Of a stretch of DNA of 64,000 nucleotides, positions 51,887-60,648 are shown one piece after another. This stretch comes from Bradyrhizobium iriomotense (GTDB lineage: Bacteria > Pseudomonadota > Alphaproteobacteria > Rhizobiales > Xanthobacteraceae). The first letter of the stretch is position 1, and each line of letters opens with the position of its first letter. The translations under genes and the position numbers were made by a program. The notes below the pieces were generated by a model. That model made no database searches and was not told the DNA's origin. It was given only the letters and a program-made list of their open reading frames with translations. The DNA lies in the NCBI RefSeq assembly GCF_018129405.1, contig NZ_JAFCLP010000023.1, positions 1-64,000 of the forward strand, given 5' to 3'.

Positions 51887-52092
51887 ATTACCAACTTGAC
51901 CTTTTCGGCGTGCTCGTTCCGACGCTCCTGCTCTGGAGCGTGGTTGCCTACGTGCTTGCGCGCCTCGTCAGCAAGCTGATTGCTCGTATCGGCCTCTATC
52001 GATGGATTTGGCATCCCGCACTCTTCGATTTCGCGCTTTTCATCTGCCTGGTCACAGGCCTGGTCCTCGGCTCCACGGAGTTATTCTCATGA
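51883..52092 (+). CDS. DUF1656 (AaeX-like) membrane protein
   Basis: A 69-residue protein with two membrane spans. DLFGVLVPTLLLWSVVAYVL and the later LFDFALFICLVTGLVL are typical of DUF1656/AaeX, always found between a FUSC pump and its adaptor. Its ATG overlaps the FUSC stop and its stop overlaps the DUF983 ATG, both as ATGA. Confidence 0.88.
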   Translation: MNYQLDLFGVLVPTLLLWSVVAYVLARLVSKLIARIGLYRWIWHPALFDFALFICLVTGLVLGSTELFS

Positions 52093-52532
52093 CAGCACCC
52101 GTTTCGTTCCAGAAAGCGTTATGGCACGGGTTCAGGATGAAGTGCCCGAACTGCGGCCAGGGCCGTCTGTTCGGCCGCTTTCTCAAGGTGGTCGGCAACT
52201 GCGAGGTTTGTGGCGAAGATTACACGCCGCAACGCGCAGACGACCTTCCAGCCTATCTGGTGATCGCTGTCGTCGGCCACCTCGTCGTCCCGGCGCTTCT
52301 TGCCGTCGAGATGGCCTATTCACCTCCGGCCTGGCTTCAATTGCTGATCTGGCTCCCCGTCACCGGGCTTTCGGCGTTCTTTCTGCTGCAGCCCGTGAAG
52401 GGGACAATTGTTGGCCTGCAATGGCAGACCGGCATGCACGACTTCGAGGCCGCCAAACGCCGCCGGGATCGAGATGCCCCTGATGGCGTCACGCCCGTTC
52501 CTCACCTCGCCTCCAAGGAGTTGGTGTCATGA
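52089..52532 (+). CDS. DUF983 membrane protein with zinc ribbon
   Basis: A 147-residue DUF983 protein. An N-terminal zinc ribbon CPNCGQG and CEVCGEDYTPQRADD is followed by two membrane spans (about 52-72 and 78-98). DUF983 genes usually lie near heme-copper oxidase or general maintenance genes, so its place inside an AaeX-AaeA-type operon is unusual. Overlaps at both ends (ATGA with DUF1656, ATGA with the adaptor) show that it is a true member of this operon. Confidence 0.85.
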   Translation: MTAPVSFQKALWHGFRMKCPNCGQGRLFGRFLKVVGNCEVCGEDYTPQRADDLPAYLVIAVVGHLVVPALLAVEMAYSPPAWLQLLIWLPVTGLSAFFLLQPVKGTIVGLQWQTGMHDFEAAKRRRDRDAPDGVTPVPHLASKELVS

Positions 52533-53503
52533 AAGCCCTTGTCAATTCGCTGCGTCCTTTCGCGCTGACGGGTCTCATCGTGCTGGTCGCGCTTTGGGCC
52601 GGTTACAAGCTGTGGGATTACTACTTTGATGCGCCATGGACCCGTGACGGACATGTGCGGGCCGACGTGGTGCCCGTGGCTCCCGATGTTTCCGGCTTTG
52701 TGAGCGAGGTTCTGGTTCGGGACAATCAGCAAGTACAAAAGGGCGACGTGCTCTTCCGGATCGACCGGGCGCGCTATGAAATCGCGCTCAAGCAGGCAGA
52801 GGCGGTACAGGAAGGCAAGCGCGCAACGCTCGACAATGCCAATGCCGATCTGAAGCGCTACAGTGCGCTGACGCCCGGCCTCGTGGTTTCCACGCAGCGG
52901 ATGGACCAGGTCGTCGCCATCCAAGGCTCGGCCCAGGCGGCCTATGACCAGGCCGTCGCGGACGTTGCCCTCGCGAAGCTCAACATCGAACGCAGCGAGG
53001 TGCGGGCTTCGGTCGGCGGCATTGTCACCAACAACGAGCTGCGGCCGGGCGCCTACCTCACCCCCGGAAAGGGCGTGATGGCGCTGCTCGATACCGACAC
53101 CCTGCACGTCCAGGGCTACTTCGAGGAAACCAAGCTGCAGCGCATCCATGTCGGCGATCCCGTCAACGTGCGGCTGATGGGAAGCAGCCGTGCGTTGCTG
53201 GGCAAGGTCGAGAGCGTTGCAGCCGGTATCGAAGACCGCGACCGCAGCAACGGCTCGACCCTGCTTGCCAACGTCAACCCGACCTTCAACTGGGTGCGGC
53301 TGGCGCAACGTGTCCCGGTCCGGATCGCGCTGGACGGCTCCGAGCGAAACGAACTCGTTGCGGGCGCCACCGCGACCGTCGAGGTGCTCGGCTCCGGATC
53401 ACGCAGCTATGCGACCGCAGCCAAAAACGAACGCAGGACGACACAGCCCTCCAGCTGCCACATGGCGCGAACCGCGATCGCGGTCGTCCCCTCGTGCGGC
53501 TGA
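52529..53503 (+). CDS. HlyD-type membrane fusion protein, AaeA-like
   Basis: A 324-residue periplasmic adaptor. A single N-terminal anchor (about 10-30) is followed by TRDGHVRADVVPVAPDVSG, the lipoyl half-motif of EmrA/AaeA proteins, an alpha-hairpin, the second half-motif ASVGGIVTNNELRPGAYL, and a beta-barrel. It couples the FUSC pump to the periplasm or an outer-membrane channel encoded elsewhere. The C-terminal 30 residues are low-complexity and unusual. Confidence 0.88.
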   Translation: MKALVNSLRPFALTGLIVLVALWAGYKLWDYYFDAPWTRDGHVRADVVPVAPDVSGFVSEVLVRDNQQVQKGDVLFRIDRARYEIALKQAEAVQEGKRATLDNANADLKRYSALTPGLVVSTQRMDQVVAIQGSAQAAYDQAVADVALAKLNIERSEVRASVGGIVTNNELRPGAYLTPGKGVMALLDTDTLHVQGYFEETKLQRIHVGDPVNVRLMGSSRALLGKVESVAAGIEDRDRSNGSTLLANVNPTFNWVRLAQRVPVRIALDGSERNELVAGATATVEVLGSGSRSYATAAKNERRTTQPSSCHMARTAIAVVPSCG

Positions 53504-53531
53504 AAGCTGATCAGATAAAGGCTCTATCAAG

Positions 53532-53666
53532 ATGTTGGTAGCGTTTCTTGCAATGCTGAGCACGGGCATCTTCGCGGCCCATATTCTCGAGGCGCTGCAC
53601 ACGAGCCTGTCATCGGTGCACACACGCCGTAATCGGAACGCGATAACCCACCGAGGTAGCTTCTGA
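53532..53666 (+). CDS. 44-residue small protein, hypothetical
   Basis: A 44-residue frame beginning MLVAFLAMLSTGIFAAHILE, with one hydrophobic segment and a basic C-terminus (HTRRNRNAITHRG). Its stop overlaps the next ATG as TGATG, which supports real, coupled translation. AAAGG lies nine bases before the ATG. No family is recognised. Confidence 0.5.
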   Translation: MLVAFLAMLSTGIFAAHILEALHTSLSSVHTRRNRNAITHRGSF

Positions 53667-54466
53667 TGCGCACTCACCGGACCAGCTATCGATCCTGGTT
53701 GTCGCTCGGCGCCACCGCCGGTTACTTCGCGTGGATTTTGTTGGTGGCCATCATGGGCGATGCGGCGCACGCCGGAGTCGCCCTCGAAGAACGCAAATTA
53801 CCGATGAGATTCAGCTGGGTTGCTTGTCAGCCAAATTGCCGAGGCTGGGTCAGCGCAGTCGGCGTCGTCACCGCCCGCACCCCAGGGGATTTCGATGATT
53901 TCGCGCGCGATCGTCGGCTCAGGGGTGAAACCGTCGTGCTGAATTCCAGCGGCGGGTCAGTCAACGATTCGATTGCGCTCGGGCGGCGGTTCCGGGCGCT
54001 CGGAATGTTGACGACCGTTGGGGTGAGCATGCTTGCCGACAGCGCACGTGGAGAGAGCGCTCACGTGTCACCTGAGGCTTATTGCGAGTCCATGTGCGTT
54101 TTTCTGCTGCTATCGGGCAAGTCACGCCACGTACCGGAACAGTCGCATGTCCGCGTGCATCAGATCTGGATGGGTGATCGCGCTGACGATGCGCGAGCCG
54201 CCAGCTATAGCGCAGATGATCTCATGATCGTGGAGCGCGATGTCGGACGTCTTGCCCAATACACTTTCGAAATGGGCGGCACAGGCGATCTGTTGGCGCT
54301 GTCGCTGAGCGTACCGCCCTGGGAAGATCTACATGAACTGTCTCGAGAGGAATTGCGGCTGACCAATCTCGTCACAGCTGAGATAAGTGCTGAGCTGGGC
54401 AGTCCCCAACCTCCGCTCAATCGCTTCGCAAGCTCTGCGACCTCAGCTTCTCATGGGCGAGAGTAG
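53666..54466 (+). CDS. ClpP-fold exported protein
   Basis: A 266-residue protein with an N-terminal signal or anchor (about residues 12-36). The next domain resembles the ClpP/crotonase fold: VLNSSGGSVNDSIALGRRFR is the strand-helix signature, and CESMCVFLLLSGKSRHV lies where ClpP has its nucleophile helix, with VRVHQIWMG after it. Two cysteines flank a serine in CESMC. Such proteins recur in Bradyrhizobium genomes as hypothetical periplasmic proteins. Protease activity is not certain. Confidence 0.75.
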   Translation: MRTHRTSYRSWLSLGATAGYFAWILLVAIMGDAAHAGVALEERKLPMRFSWVACQPNCRGWVSAVGVVTARTPGDFDDFARDRRLRGETVVLNSSGGSVNDSIALGRRFRALGMLTTVGVSMLADSARGESAHVSPEAYCESMCVFLLLSGKSRHVPEQSHVRVHQIWMGDRADDARAASYSADDLMIVERDVGRLAQYTFEMGGTGDLLALSLSVPPWEDLHELSREELRLTNLVTAEISAELGSPQPPLNRFASSATSASHGRE

Positions 54467-54577
54467 CGCGGCCGAAACCGGTCTGTGGATTTCGATCGAA
54501 TGCCAGCCCCTCTTTGCGAAGGCCGCGTCTGCTTCCTTTCAGCGTAACGGCCCCAGGGAGCATTGAGGGCCGCATGC

Positions 54578-55084
54578 CTAACGGTTCGCCTTGAACGCCT
54601 CGGCCCGCGCCTCCCGCTCCCGGCGATATTTGGGAGACTGCTCCGCCACCATATTCGTCCGGCTGAGGGGCCTGCCGCAGGATTCGCAGGTCGGACCGAG
54701 GCCCGCCGGCTTACCGCAGATCAGGTGCGTATAGTTCACCGCGCGAGCTTCCCTTGGCGACTTGATCCAGGTCTCTCCCCAGGCCCGCAGTGCCAGGATC
54801 ACCGGATGAAAGGCTTCGCCCTTCTCCGTCAGCAGATATTGGTAGCGTAGCGGGCGCTTGCTGTAGGCGCGCCGCTTCACCAGGCCGGCAGCCTCCAAAT
54901 TCTTCAGCCGCGCAGCGATCATCTGCGGCGTCCCCTCCGTTTGCGCCTGGATCTCCTCGAAGCGGTGCATCCCCATGAACAGCTCGCGCAGGATCAGGAC
55001 CGTCCAGCGGTCGCCGACGACCGTCTCGGCGCGGGCTATTGGGCAGAGTGTTTGGTCAGACAGGTTGTCCTTCATCATCTTCAT
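54578..55084 (-). CDS. HxlR-family transcriptional regulator
   Basis: A 168-residue regulator. The HxlR winged helix has CPIARAETVVGDRWTVLILREL, then FEEIQAQTEGTPQMIAARLKNLEAAGLV (both partly quoted). A C-terminal extension contains a CGKPAGLGPTCESCG segment with three cysteines that could bind a metal or sense redox state. The ATG at 55084 is preferred over an adjacent GTG. It is divergent from the cysteine hydrolase at 55217, with a perfect 15-bp palindrome between them. Confidence 0.9.
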   Translation of the reverse strand: MKMMKDNLSDQTLCPIARAETVVGDRWTVLILRELFMGMHRFEEIQAQTEGTPQMIAARLKNLEAAGLVKRRAYSKRPLRYQYLLTEKGEAFHPVILALRAWGETWIKSPREARAVNYTHLICGKPAGLGPTCESCGRPLSRTNMVAEQSPKYRREREARAEAFKANR

Positions 55085-55109
55085 CACGTTTTCTTCATCT
55101 CACTTGTGC

Positions 55110-55124
55110 CTATGAATTTCATAG
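55110..55124. promoter_or_regulatory. candidate HxlR operator
   Basis: CTATGAATTTCATAG is a perfect odd palindrome in the 132-base gap between the divergent HxlR gene and the cysteine hydrolase gene. Length and placement fit a dimeric winged-helix repressor site controlling both directions. Confidence 0.55.
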
Positions 55125-55216
55125 CAACATGGGACGGCATCAGTTCGAATGCAATGGGCCGCCTTCGGTGCCCGGTTCATCAGCAAAGGGCGCCCGGCGA
55201 CCCAAAGGAGACGACA

Positions 55217-55852
55217 ATGACCGAGACTACCTATCCACACGGCAGAACCGCCCTGCTCTTCGTCGATCCCTACAACGATTTCCTGTCCGAGGGCGGCAAG
55301 GTCTATCCGCGCATCAAGCCGATCGCCGACGAGGTCGGGCTGCTCGACAATTTGCGCCGGCTCGACGCCGCGGTCCGCGCGGCCGGCATCCAGAAGGTGA
55401 TCGTCCCGCACCGCCGCTGGGAGCCGGGCGACTACGAGACCTGGGACCATCCCAACCCGACCCAGCGGTCGATCATGCATCGCCACAGTTTCGCGCGCGG
55501 TGAATGGGGCGGTGAATGGCATCCCGATTTTGCACCGAAGCCGGGCGACCTGATCGCGCATGAGCACTGGGGCCAAAGCGGCTTCGCCAACACCGACCTT
55601 GACATGCTGCTGAAGCAAAAGGGCATCACGCATGTGATCGTCGTCGGGCTGCTCGCCAATACGTGCATCGAATCCACCGCCCGCTACGCCATGGAGCTCG
55701 GCTACCACGTCACGCTGGTGCGCGACGCCACGGCGGCCTTCACCCACGAAATGATGCATGCCGCCCACGAACTGAACGGTCCCACCTACGCTCATTCCAT
55801 CCTGACAACCGCCGAGGTGATCGCGGCCCTGCCGATTGGCGGCTCAACCTGA
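55217..55852 (+). CDS. isochorismatase-family cysteine hydrolase
   Basis: A 211-residue cysteine hydrolase. The Asp is Asp17 in LLFVDPYNDF and the Cys nucleophile Cys150 in GLLANTCIESTARYA. The usual triad Lys is not evident: the corresponding segment reads AHEHWGQSGFANTDLD, a variant shared by a subfamily common in rhizobia. So it is probably an amidase-like enzyme of unknown substrate. AAAGGAG lies upstream of the ATG. It is divergent from the HxlR gene and first in a unit with the truncated gene at 55865. Confidence 0.85.
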   Translation: MTETTYPHGRTALLFVDPYNDFLSEGGKVYPRIKPIADEVGLLDNLRRLDAAVRAAGIQKVIVPHRRWEPGDYETWDHPNPTQRSIMHRHSFARGEWGGEWHPDFAPKPGDLIAHEHWGQSGFANTDLDMLLKQKGITHVIVVGLLANTCIESTARYAMELGYHVTLVRDATAAFTHEMMHAAHELNGPTYAHSILTTAEVIAALPIGGST

Positions 55853-55864
55853 GGAGATCGTCAA

Positions 55865-56335
55865 ATGACCACGCAGACCGGGAAGTCGATTGCAATTGCG
55901 GCGACACAGCCGAGACAGCAAAGCATCGATCACGACAGGCGCAGGCTGATCACAGCCGCTGCCATGGGAGTTGCCGCCGCTGGCGCAAACCTCTTCCCGA
56001 TACGACTGGCGCAGGCCGCCACGAACCACGAGATCCGTCCGTTCCACATCAACATTCCCGAAGCCGACCTCCTCGACCTTCGTCAGCGCCTTGCAGCGAC
56101 CCGATGGCCGGACAACGAGACCGTGGCCGACGATTCCCAGGGCGTGCCGCTGGCGATGCTGCAGGACCTCGTCCGCTACTGGCAGACCGCCTACGACTGG
56201 CGCAGGGTCGAGGCACGGCTGAACGCCTTGCCGCAGTTCGTCACCGAAATCGACGGGCTCGGCATCCATTTCATCCATGTCCGCTCGAAGTACCAAAACG
56301 CATTACCGATGATCGTCACCCATGGGTGGTATTAA
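55865..56335 (+). pseudogene. truncated epoxide hydrolase (N-terminal part)
   Basis: A 156-residue frame with a Tat-like signal (DRRRLITAAAMGVAAAGANLF) and the complete epoxide-hydrolase N-terminal domain: FHINIPEADLLDLRQRLAAT, RWPDNE, YWQTAYDWRRVEARLNALPQF and GLGIHFIHVRS. It ends at MIVTHGWY, exactly where the alpha/beta-hydrolase domain (HGWPGS) begins. About 250 residues with the catalytic Asp and His are missing. The start and signal are intact, so the truncation is probably by deletion. Confidence 0.75.
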
Positions 56336-56390
56336 TCAATTGCCGTTCCGACGTCGAACCGAGCGCTGGCTCGCAGTAAAGGATGACCAA

Positions 56391-56915
56391 ATGAGTGACC
56401 GCCAAATCGTTGATTCCAGCTTCACCGCCATCATCAACGCCCCGATCGACAAGATCGACATTCCGGCCTGGTGCTTCAATCTCTCGGAGAGCGACTATCA
56501 GGGCTGCTCACCCGCTCACATCGCCGTAGGCTTCACCACGGCGCCCGACGGCAGGCGCATGTCAATCAACGTCGAGACGATCGGCGGCAGCACGATGGTG
56601 CAGCACTATGTCGAGACCCTGGGACAGAAGGACCATTTAGTACTCGATTCCGATTCCGATGTCTTCACGCCGACCGGCCGGACGAAGATCCACGTCACGT
56701 GGGAACTGAGCGCCAAGGACATCAGTGGCGGAAAGTGCGAATTCACCAACCGCGTCCGCTCCTACGCGACCGACGAATTCCTCACGTTTTTGGCGAGGCA
56801 AGGCATCCCGTTCGAGCAATTCCGCTCCCAACGCCAGCCGGCTTCGATCGCTCACAATCAGAGTGAGACCCCCCTGTTCGCCGCCAGCATCGAGCGGCAA
56901 GCCCTGCGCAACTGA
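56391..56915 (+). CDS. hypothetical protein, possibly SRPBCC-like
   Basis: A 174-residue soluble protein. The pattern SSFTAIINAPIDKIDIPAWCF, a central run of alternating strands (MSINVETIGGSTMVQHYVET, DVFTPTGRTKIHVTWELSA) and a C-terminal helix suggest a helix-grip (SRPBCC/START) fold, but I cannot name the family. It lies 55 bases after the truncated epoxide hydrolase on the same strand. Confidence 0.6.
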   Translation: MSDRQIVDSSFTAIINAPIDKIDIPAWCFNLSESDYQGCSPAHIAVGFTTAPDGRRMSINVETIGGSTMVQHYVETLGQKDHLVLDSDSDVFTPTGRTKIHVTWELSAKDISGGKCEFTNRVRSYATDEFLTFLARQGIPFEQFRSQRQPASIAHNQSETPLFAASIERQALRN

Positions 56916-56940
56916 ACTCGCATCGGAAGGAGACGTATTC

Positions 56941-56982
56941 ATGACCAAGCTGGTGACCATGGGAACTGAAGAGGAATCTTGA
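56941..56982 (+). pseudogene. 13-codon remnant behind a strong ribosome binding site
   Basis: GGAAGGAGACGTATTC precedes an ATG that opens only 13 codons (MTKLVTMGTEEES). The ribosome binding site is excellent and the spacing to the preceding gene is operon-like, so this looks like the beginning of a gene removed by deletion. Confidence 0.35.
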
Positions 56983-56993
56983 AAGAAACTAGG

Positions 56994-57485
56994 CTAGTCG
57001 CAGACGAGATACCTGCGATGTCCTCTATAGGCATAATAGCAGTCACTACTCGAGTAGTAGCTGGAGCGCGCGCCGCCATAGGCGTATCCGGCGTAAGCGC
57101 CGGCCGCGTATGCGCCGGCATATGATGCCGCACGCGCGCCATATCCATATCCGTGCGCTCCACCATAACGATAGGCGCCGGCACCGCCGATGTTGACTGC
57201 CGTCGTCCGCGGTGCGTTCACGATGGTCGGCCCGCCGCCGACACCTCGCGCGGCGAGATCCGCGCGCGGCCCAGCTGCCGGACCGAGCCGAGGCCCCGGG
57301 CCAGCGACAGGGCCGGGCTGAGGGGGACCTGCAAATGTTGGCGGAGTTGCGGGAGCGATCGGAGGCGGCCCGGGCGGTGCCATCGGTGGCGGCGGCGGAA
57401 ATTGCGCAAACGCAGCAGTGGCGACGAGCGGACTCGCTGCGACAGTCACAGCGACCGCAAAGGTTGATAGCGTCTTCGAAAGCAT
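56994..57485 (-). CDS. exported Pro- and Gly/Ala/Tyr-rich protein
   Basis: A 163-residue protein with a signal peptide (cleaved about AAFA-QF), a proline-rich stretch (about residues 30-75, PPPPPMAPPGPPP), and a low-complexity tail of Gly, Ala and Tyr (YRYGGAHGYGYGARAAS and AYAAGAYAGYAYGG). It ends with DCYYAYRGHRRYLVCD, where two cysteines may form a disulfide. CGGAG precedes the ATG. Likely a periplasmic or surface protein; no enzyme motif is present. It follows the RND pump gene by 13 bases on the same strand. Confidence 0.7.
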   Translation of the reverse strand: MLSKTLSTFAVAVTVAASPLVATAAFAQFPPPPPMAPPGPPPIAPATPPTFAGPPQPGPVAGPGPRLGPAAGPRADLAARGVGGGPTIVNAPRTTAVNIGGAGAYRYGGAHGYGYGARAASYAGAYAAGAYAGYAYGGARSSYYSSSDCYYAYRGHRRYLVCD

Positions 57486-57498
57486 CGTCGTCTCCGTC

Positions 57499-60400
57499 CT
57501 AGATCTGGACCTCGAGCACAGGCTCAGGTGCGTGGTGAGTGGCGGTCTGTTCGGCAGGCGCTTCCTGCGCATCAGCTTCGGGTTCATGGGCAGGTGATCC
57601 AGTTGCACGATCAGGATGGATTCTGAACCACGCCACATAGAGCGCCGGCAGGAACAGCAGCGTCAGCAGCGTGCCGACGATGATGCCGCCCATCATGGCA
57701 TAGGCCATCGGGCCCCAGAAAATCTCCCGCGCGATTGGAATCAGGGCGAGACTTGCGGCGGCGGCTGTCAGCAGGATCGGGCGCATGCGGTGCTCGGTTG
57801 CTTCCACCACGGCATCCCAGGGGGGCCGGCCCTCCTTTTTCAGATCTTCGATCTGCACGATCAGGATCACGGAGTTGCGGACCAGGATGCCGATGAGGGC
57901 CAGCACGCCGAGGATGGCGACGAAGCCCAGCGGCGCCCCGCTCGGCAGCATGGCCATGACAACGCCGATCAGCGCGAGCGGTGCGACCGCGAACACCAGG
58001 AACAGGCGCGAAAAGCTCTGCAGCTGTACCATCAACACGGTCGCCATGACGAACAGCATCAGCGGCACGACCGCGATGATTGGCCCCTGGCTCTTGGCGC
58101 TCTCTTCCACTGATCCGCCGATCTTGATCGCGTAGCCCGCGGGCAGCTGCTTTGCAAATTCCGCAACCTTCGGCGCAAGCTGGTCGACGACCGTCTTCGG
58201 CTGAACGTCGCTGACGACAGCGGCCTTCAGCGTGATGGTCGGAATCCGCGCACGGCGCCAGATCGTGGGCTGTTCGAGTTCATAGCGCAGATTGGCAACA
58301 GCCCCGAGCGGCACCGATTGGCCGCCGAGCCCAGTCAATTGAAGGTCGCGCAGCGTGTCGATCGAGGCGCGTTCCGGCGCGGTCGCACGTCCCGTAACAT
58401 TGACCAGATAGATGCTGTCACGCACCTGCGTGATCGGCGAGCCCTGGAGCACGGAGTTCAGGGTGGTGGCGATGTCTTCCGAGGTCACGCCGAGCTGGCG
58501 CGCCTTGTCCTGAAGCACATCGACCTTGACGACGCGCGCCGGCTCCATCCAGTCGAACACCACGTTGCCGAGATCAGGACCGCTGCGAATGACGCCGGCA
58601 AGCTTCTGCGAGAGGTCACGAACCTCAGCGATGTCGGGGCCGCTCAGGCGGTATTGCACGGGACGGCCGACGGGAGGGCCGACCTCGAGCAGCTTGACGT
58701 AGGTGTCGGTGCCCGGGAACGTCTTTCTCAAATAGTCCTCGAACTGCGACTTGACTTTGTCGCGCGCGGCGATGCCGCCTTTGGTCACGATCACCTGCTG
58801 ACCGAACCAGGTGTTGGCGGTCTGCAGGTCGAACGACAGCACGAAGCGGGGCGCACCGGTGCCGACATAGGTGGACCAGTGCTCGACCGAATTATTGCCC
58901 TGCAACTGCTCGCGCTCGAAGCGAGCCATCTGCGTGTTGGTCTCGGTGATCGAAGCGTTCTGCGGCAGGTTCCAGTCGATCACGAGCTCGGCACGGTCGG
59001 ACGAGGGGAAGAACTGCTGTTGTACGAACTGCAAGCCGAACAGGGCGAGCAGGAAGGCGCCGGCCGTCACGGCAACGGTGATCCAGCGGTGATGCATGCA
59101 GAACAGCAGCAGGCGCGCGAACATCTGCGCGAGGCGCCCCTTCTGCTCGTGATGTCCCTTCATCCTGGCCGGCAGGATGGTGACGCCGAGAAGCGGCGTG
59201 AACAAGACGGCCACGATCCATGAGACGATCAGAGATACCGCGATCACCACGAACAAGGTGAAGGTGAACTCGCCGGCGTTGCTGCTGTTGAGCCCGATCG
59301 GGATGAAGCCGGCCACGGTGACCAGCGTTCCCGTCAACATCGGAAATGCGGTCGACGTATAGACGTGGGTTGCCGCCTTTTCGAGGGGATCGCCGATCTC
59401 GAGCCGCGCCACCATCATCTCGACCGCGATCATGGCGTCGTCGACCAGCAGGCCAAGCGCGATGATTAGGGCCCCCAGCGAAATGCGTTGCAGCGAGATG
59501 CCGCAATAGGCCATCACGACGAACGTGATCGCGAGCACGAGCGGAATAGCGATTGCGACCACGAGCCCCGCCCGCAAGCCCAGGCTCAGGAAGCTGATGC
59601 CGAGCACGATGATCACGGCCTCGAACAGCGCTTCGGTAAAGCCCGAAACGGCATGTTCGACCACGACGGGCTGGTCGGCAACGAGGTGCACGCCGACGCC
59701 GATCGGCAGGTCGGCGATGATCCTGGTCATCTCCTGCTTCAGCGCCTCGCCGAACTGGAGCAGGTTGGCACCGGACTTCATGCCGATTGCAAGCGCAATG
59801 GCGGGCTGACCGTTGTACCTGAATAGAGTTGATGGCGGATCGGCGTAGCCGCGCGTGATGGTCGCAACATCGGTCAGCGGGAAGAAGCGATCGTTGATGC
59901 GGAGATTGACCGCCTTCAGGCTCGCCTCGGAGGTGAACTGGCCATTCACGCGGACGCTGATCCGCTCCGGCCCCTCCTGGAGCACGCCGGAGGGCGCGAC
60001 CGCGTTCTGGCCTTGGAGCGAATTCATGATGGCGTGAACGTCGAGGCCGAGGGCCGCGATCTTGCGGGTGGAGAATTCGAGGTAGATCACCTCGTCCTGA
60101 GCGCCGAGGATGTCGACCTTGCCGACATCGGGCACCGTCAGCACCTGGGCCCTTATATCCTCGACCTGGTCGCGGAGCTGTCGCTGGCTCAAGCCGTCGC
60201 TGGTGAAGGCATAGACATTGCCAAAGACGTCACCGAAGCGGTCGTTGAAACCGGGCCCGATCACGCCTTGTGGAAAATCGCCCCTGATGTCTGCGATCAT
60301 GTTGCGGACGCGCACCCAGGTCGGCTTGACGTCCGCCGCCTTGGTCGAATCGCGCAAGTAAACGAAGACGGTAGTCTGGCCTGCGACCGTCACGCTCTTG

Positions 60401-60648
60401 GTGTAGTCGAGCGATTCGAGCTCCTCCAGCTTCTTCTCGATCCGATCTGTGACCTGACGCGTCATCTCCTCGGGCGAGGCGCCCGGCCACTCCGCCTGGA
60501 TCACCATGGTCTTGATGGTGAAGTCAGGATCCTCCTGTCGCCCCAGCTGGAGATAGGCAAACAGGCCGGCCGCCATGAAGGCGATCATGAAATACCAGAC
60601 GAGCGAACGATGGCCCAGCGCCCAGTCGGAGAGGTTGAACGACTTCAT
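57499..60648 (-). CDS. RND-family efflux transporter permease
   Basis: A 1049-residue inner-membrane RND pump (AcrB/MdtB class). It has the N-terminal span, a large periplasmic loop, a cluster of spans with GLLVDDAMIAVEMMVARLE, a second periplasmic loop and a C-terminal span cluster (LIGILVRNSVILIVQIEDLK). The presence of VDD in the fourth helix marks a proton-driven drug exporter. Its ATG overlaps the adaptor stop by ATGA. No outer-membrane factor gene lies here. Confidence 0.93.
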   Translation of the reverse strand: MKSFNLSDWALGHRSLVWYFMIAFMAAGLFAYLQLGRQEDPDFTIKTMVIQAEWPGASPEEMTRQVTDRIEKKLEELESLDYTKSVTVAGQTTVFVYLRDSTKAADVKPTWVRVRNMIADIRGDFPQGVIGPGFNDRFGDVFGNVYAFTSDGLSQRQLRDQVEDIRAQVLTVPDVGKVDILGAQDEVIYLEFSTRKIAALGLDVHAIMNSLQGQNAVAPSGVLQEGPERISVRVNGQFTSEASLKAVNLRINDRFFPLTDVATITRGYADPPSTLFRYNGQPAIALAIGMKSGANLLQFGEALKQEMTRIIADLPIGVGVHLVADQPVVVEHAVSGFTEALFEAVIIVLGISFLSLGLRAGLVVAIAIPLVLAITFVVMAYCGISLQRISLGALIIALGLLVDDAMIAVEMMVARLEIGDPLEKAATHVYTSTAFPMLTGTLVTVAGFIPIGLNSSNAGEFTFTLFVVIAVSLIVSWIVAVLFTPLLGVTILPARMKGHHEQKGRLAQMFARLLLFCMHHRWITVAVTAGAFLLALFGLQFVQQQFFPSSDRAELVIDWNLPQNASITETNTQMARFEREQLQGNNSVEHWSTYVGTGAPRFVLSFDLQTANTWFGQQVIVTKGGIAARDKVKSQFEDYLRKTFPGTDTYVKLLEVGPPVGRPVQYRLSGPDIAEVRDLSQKLAGVIRSGPDLGNVVFDWMEPARVVKVDVLQDKARQLGVTSEDIATTLNSVLQGSPITQVRDSIYLVNVTGRATAPERASIDTLRDLQLTGLGGQSVPLGAVANLRYELEQPTIWRRARIPTITLKAAVVSDVQPKTVVDQLAPKVAEFAKQLPAGYAIKIGGSVEESAKSQGPIIAVVPLMLFVMATVLMVQLQSFSRLFLVFAVAPLALIGVVMAMLPSGAPLGFVAILGVLALIGILVRNSVILIVQIEDLKKEGRPPWDAVVEATEHRMRPILLTAAAASLALIPIAREIFWGPMAYAMMGGIIVGTLLTLLFLPALYVAWFRIHPDRATGSPAHEPEADAQEAPAEQTATHHAPEPVLEVQI

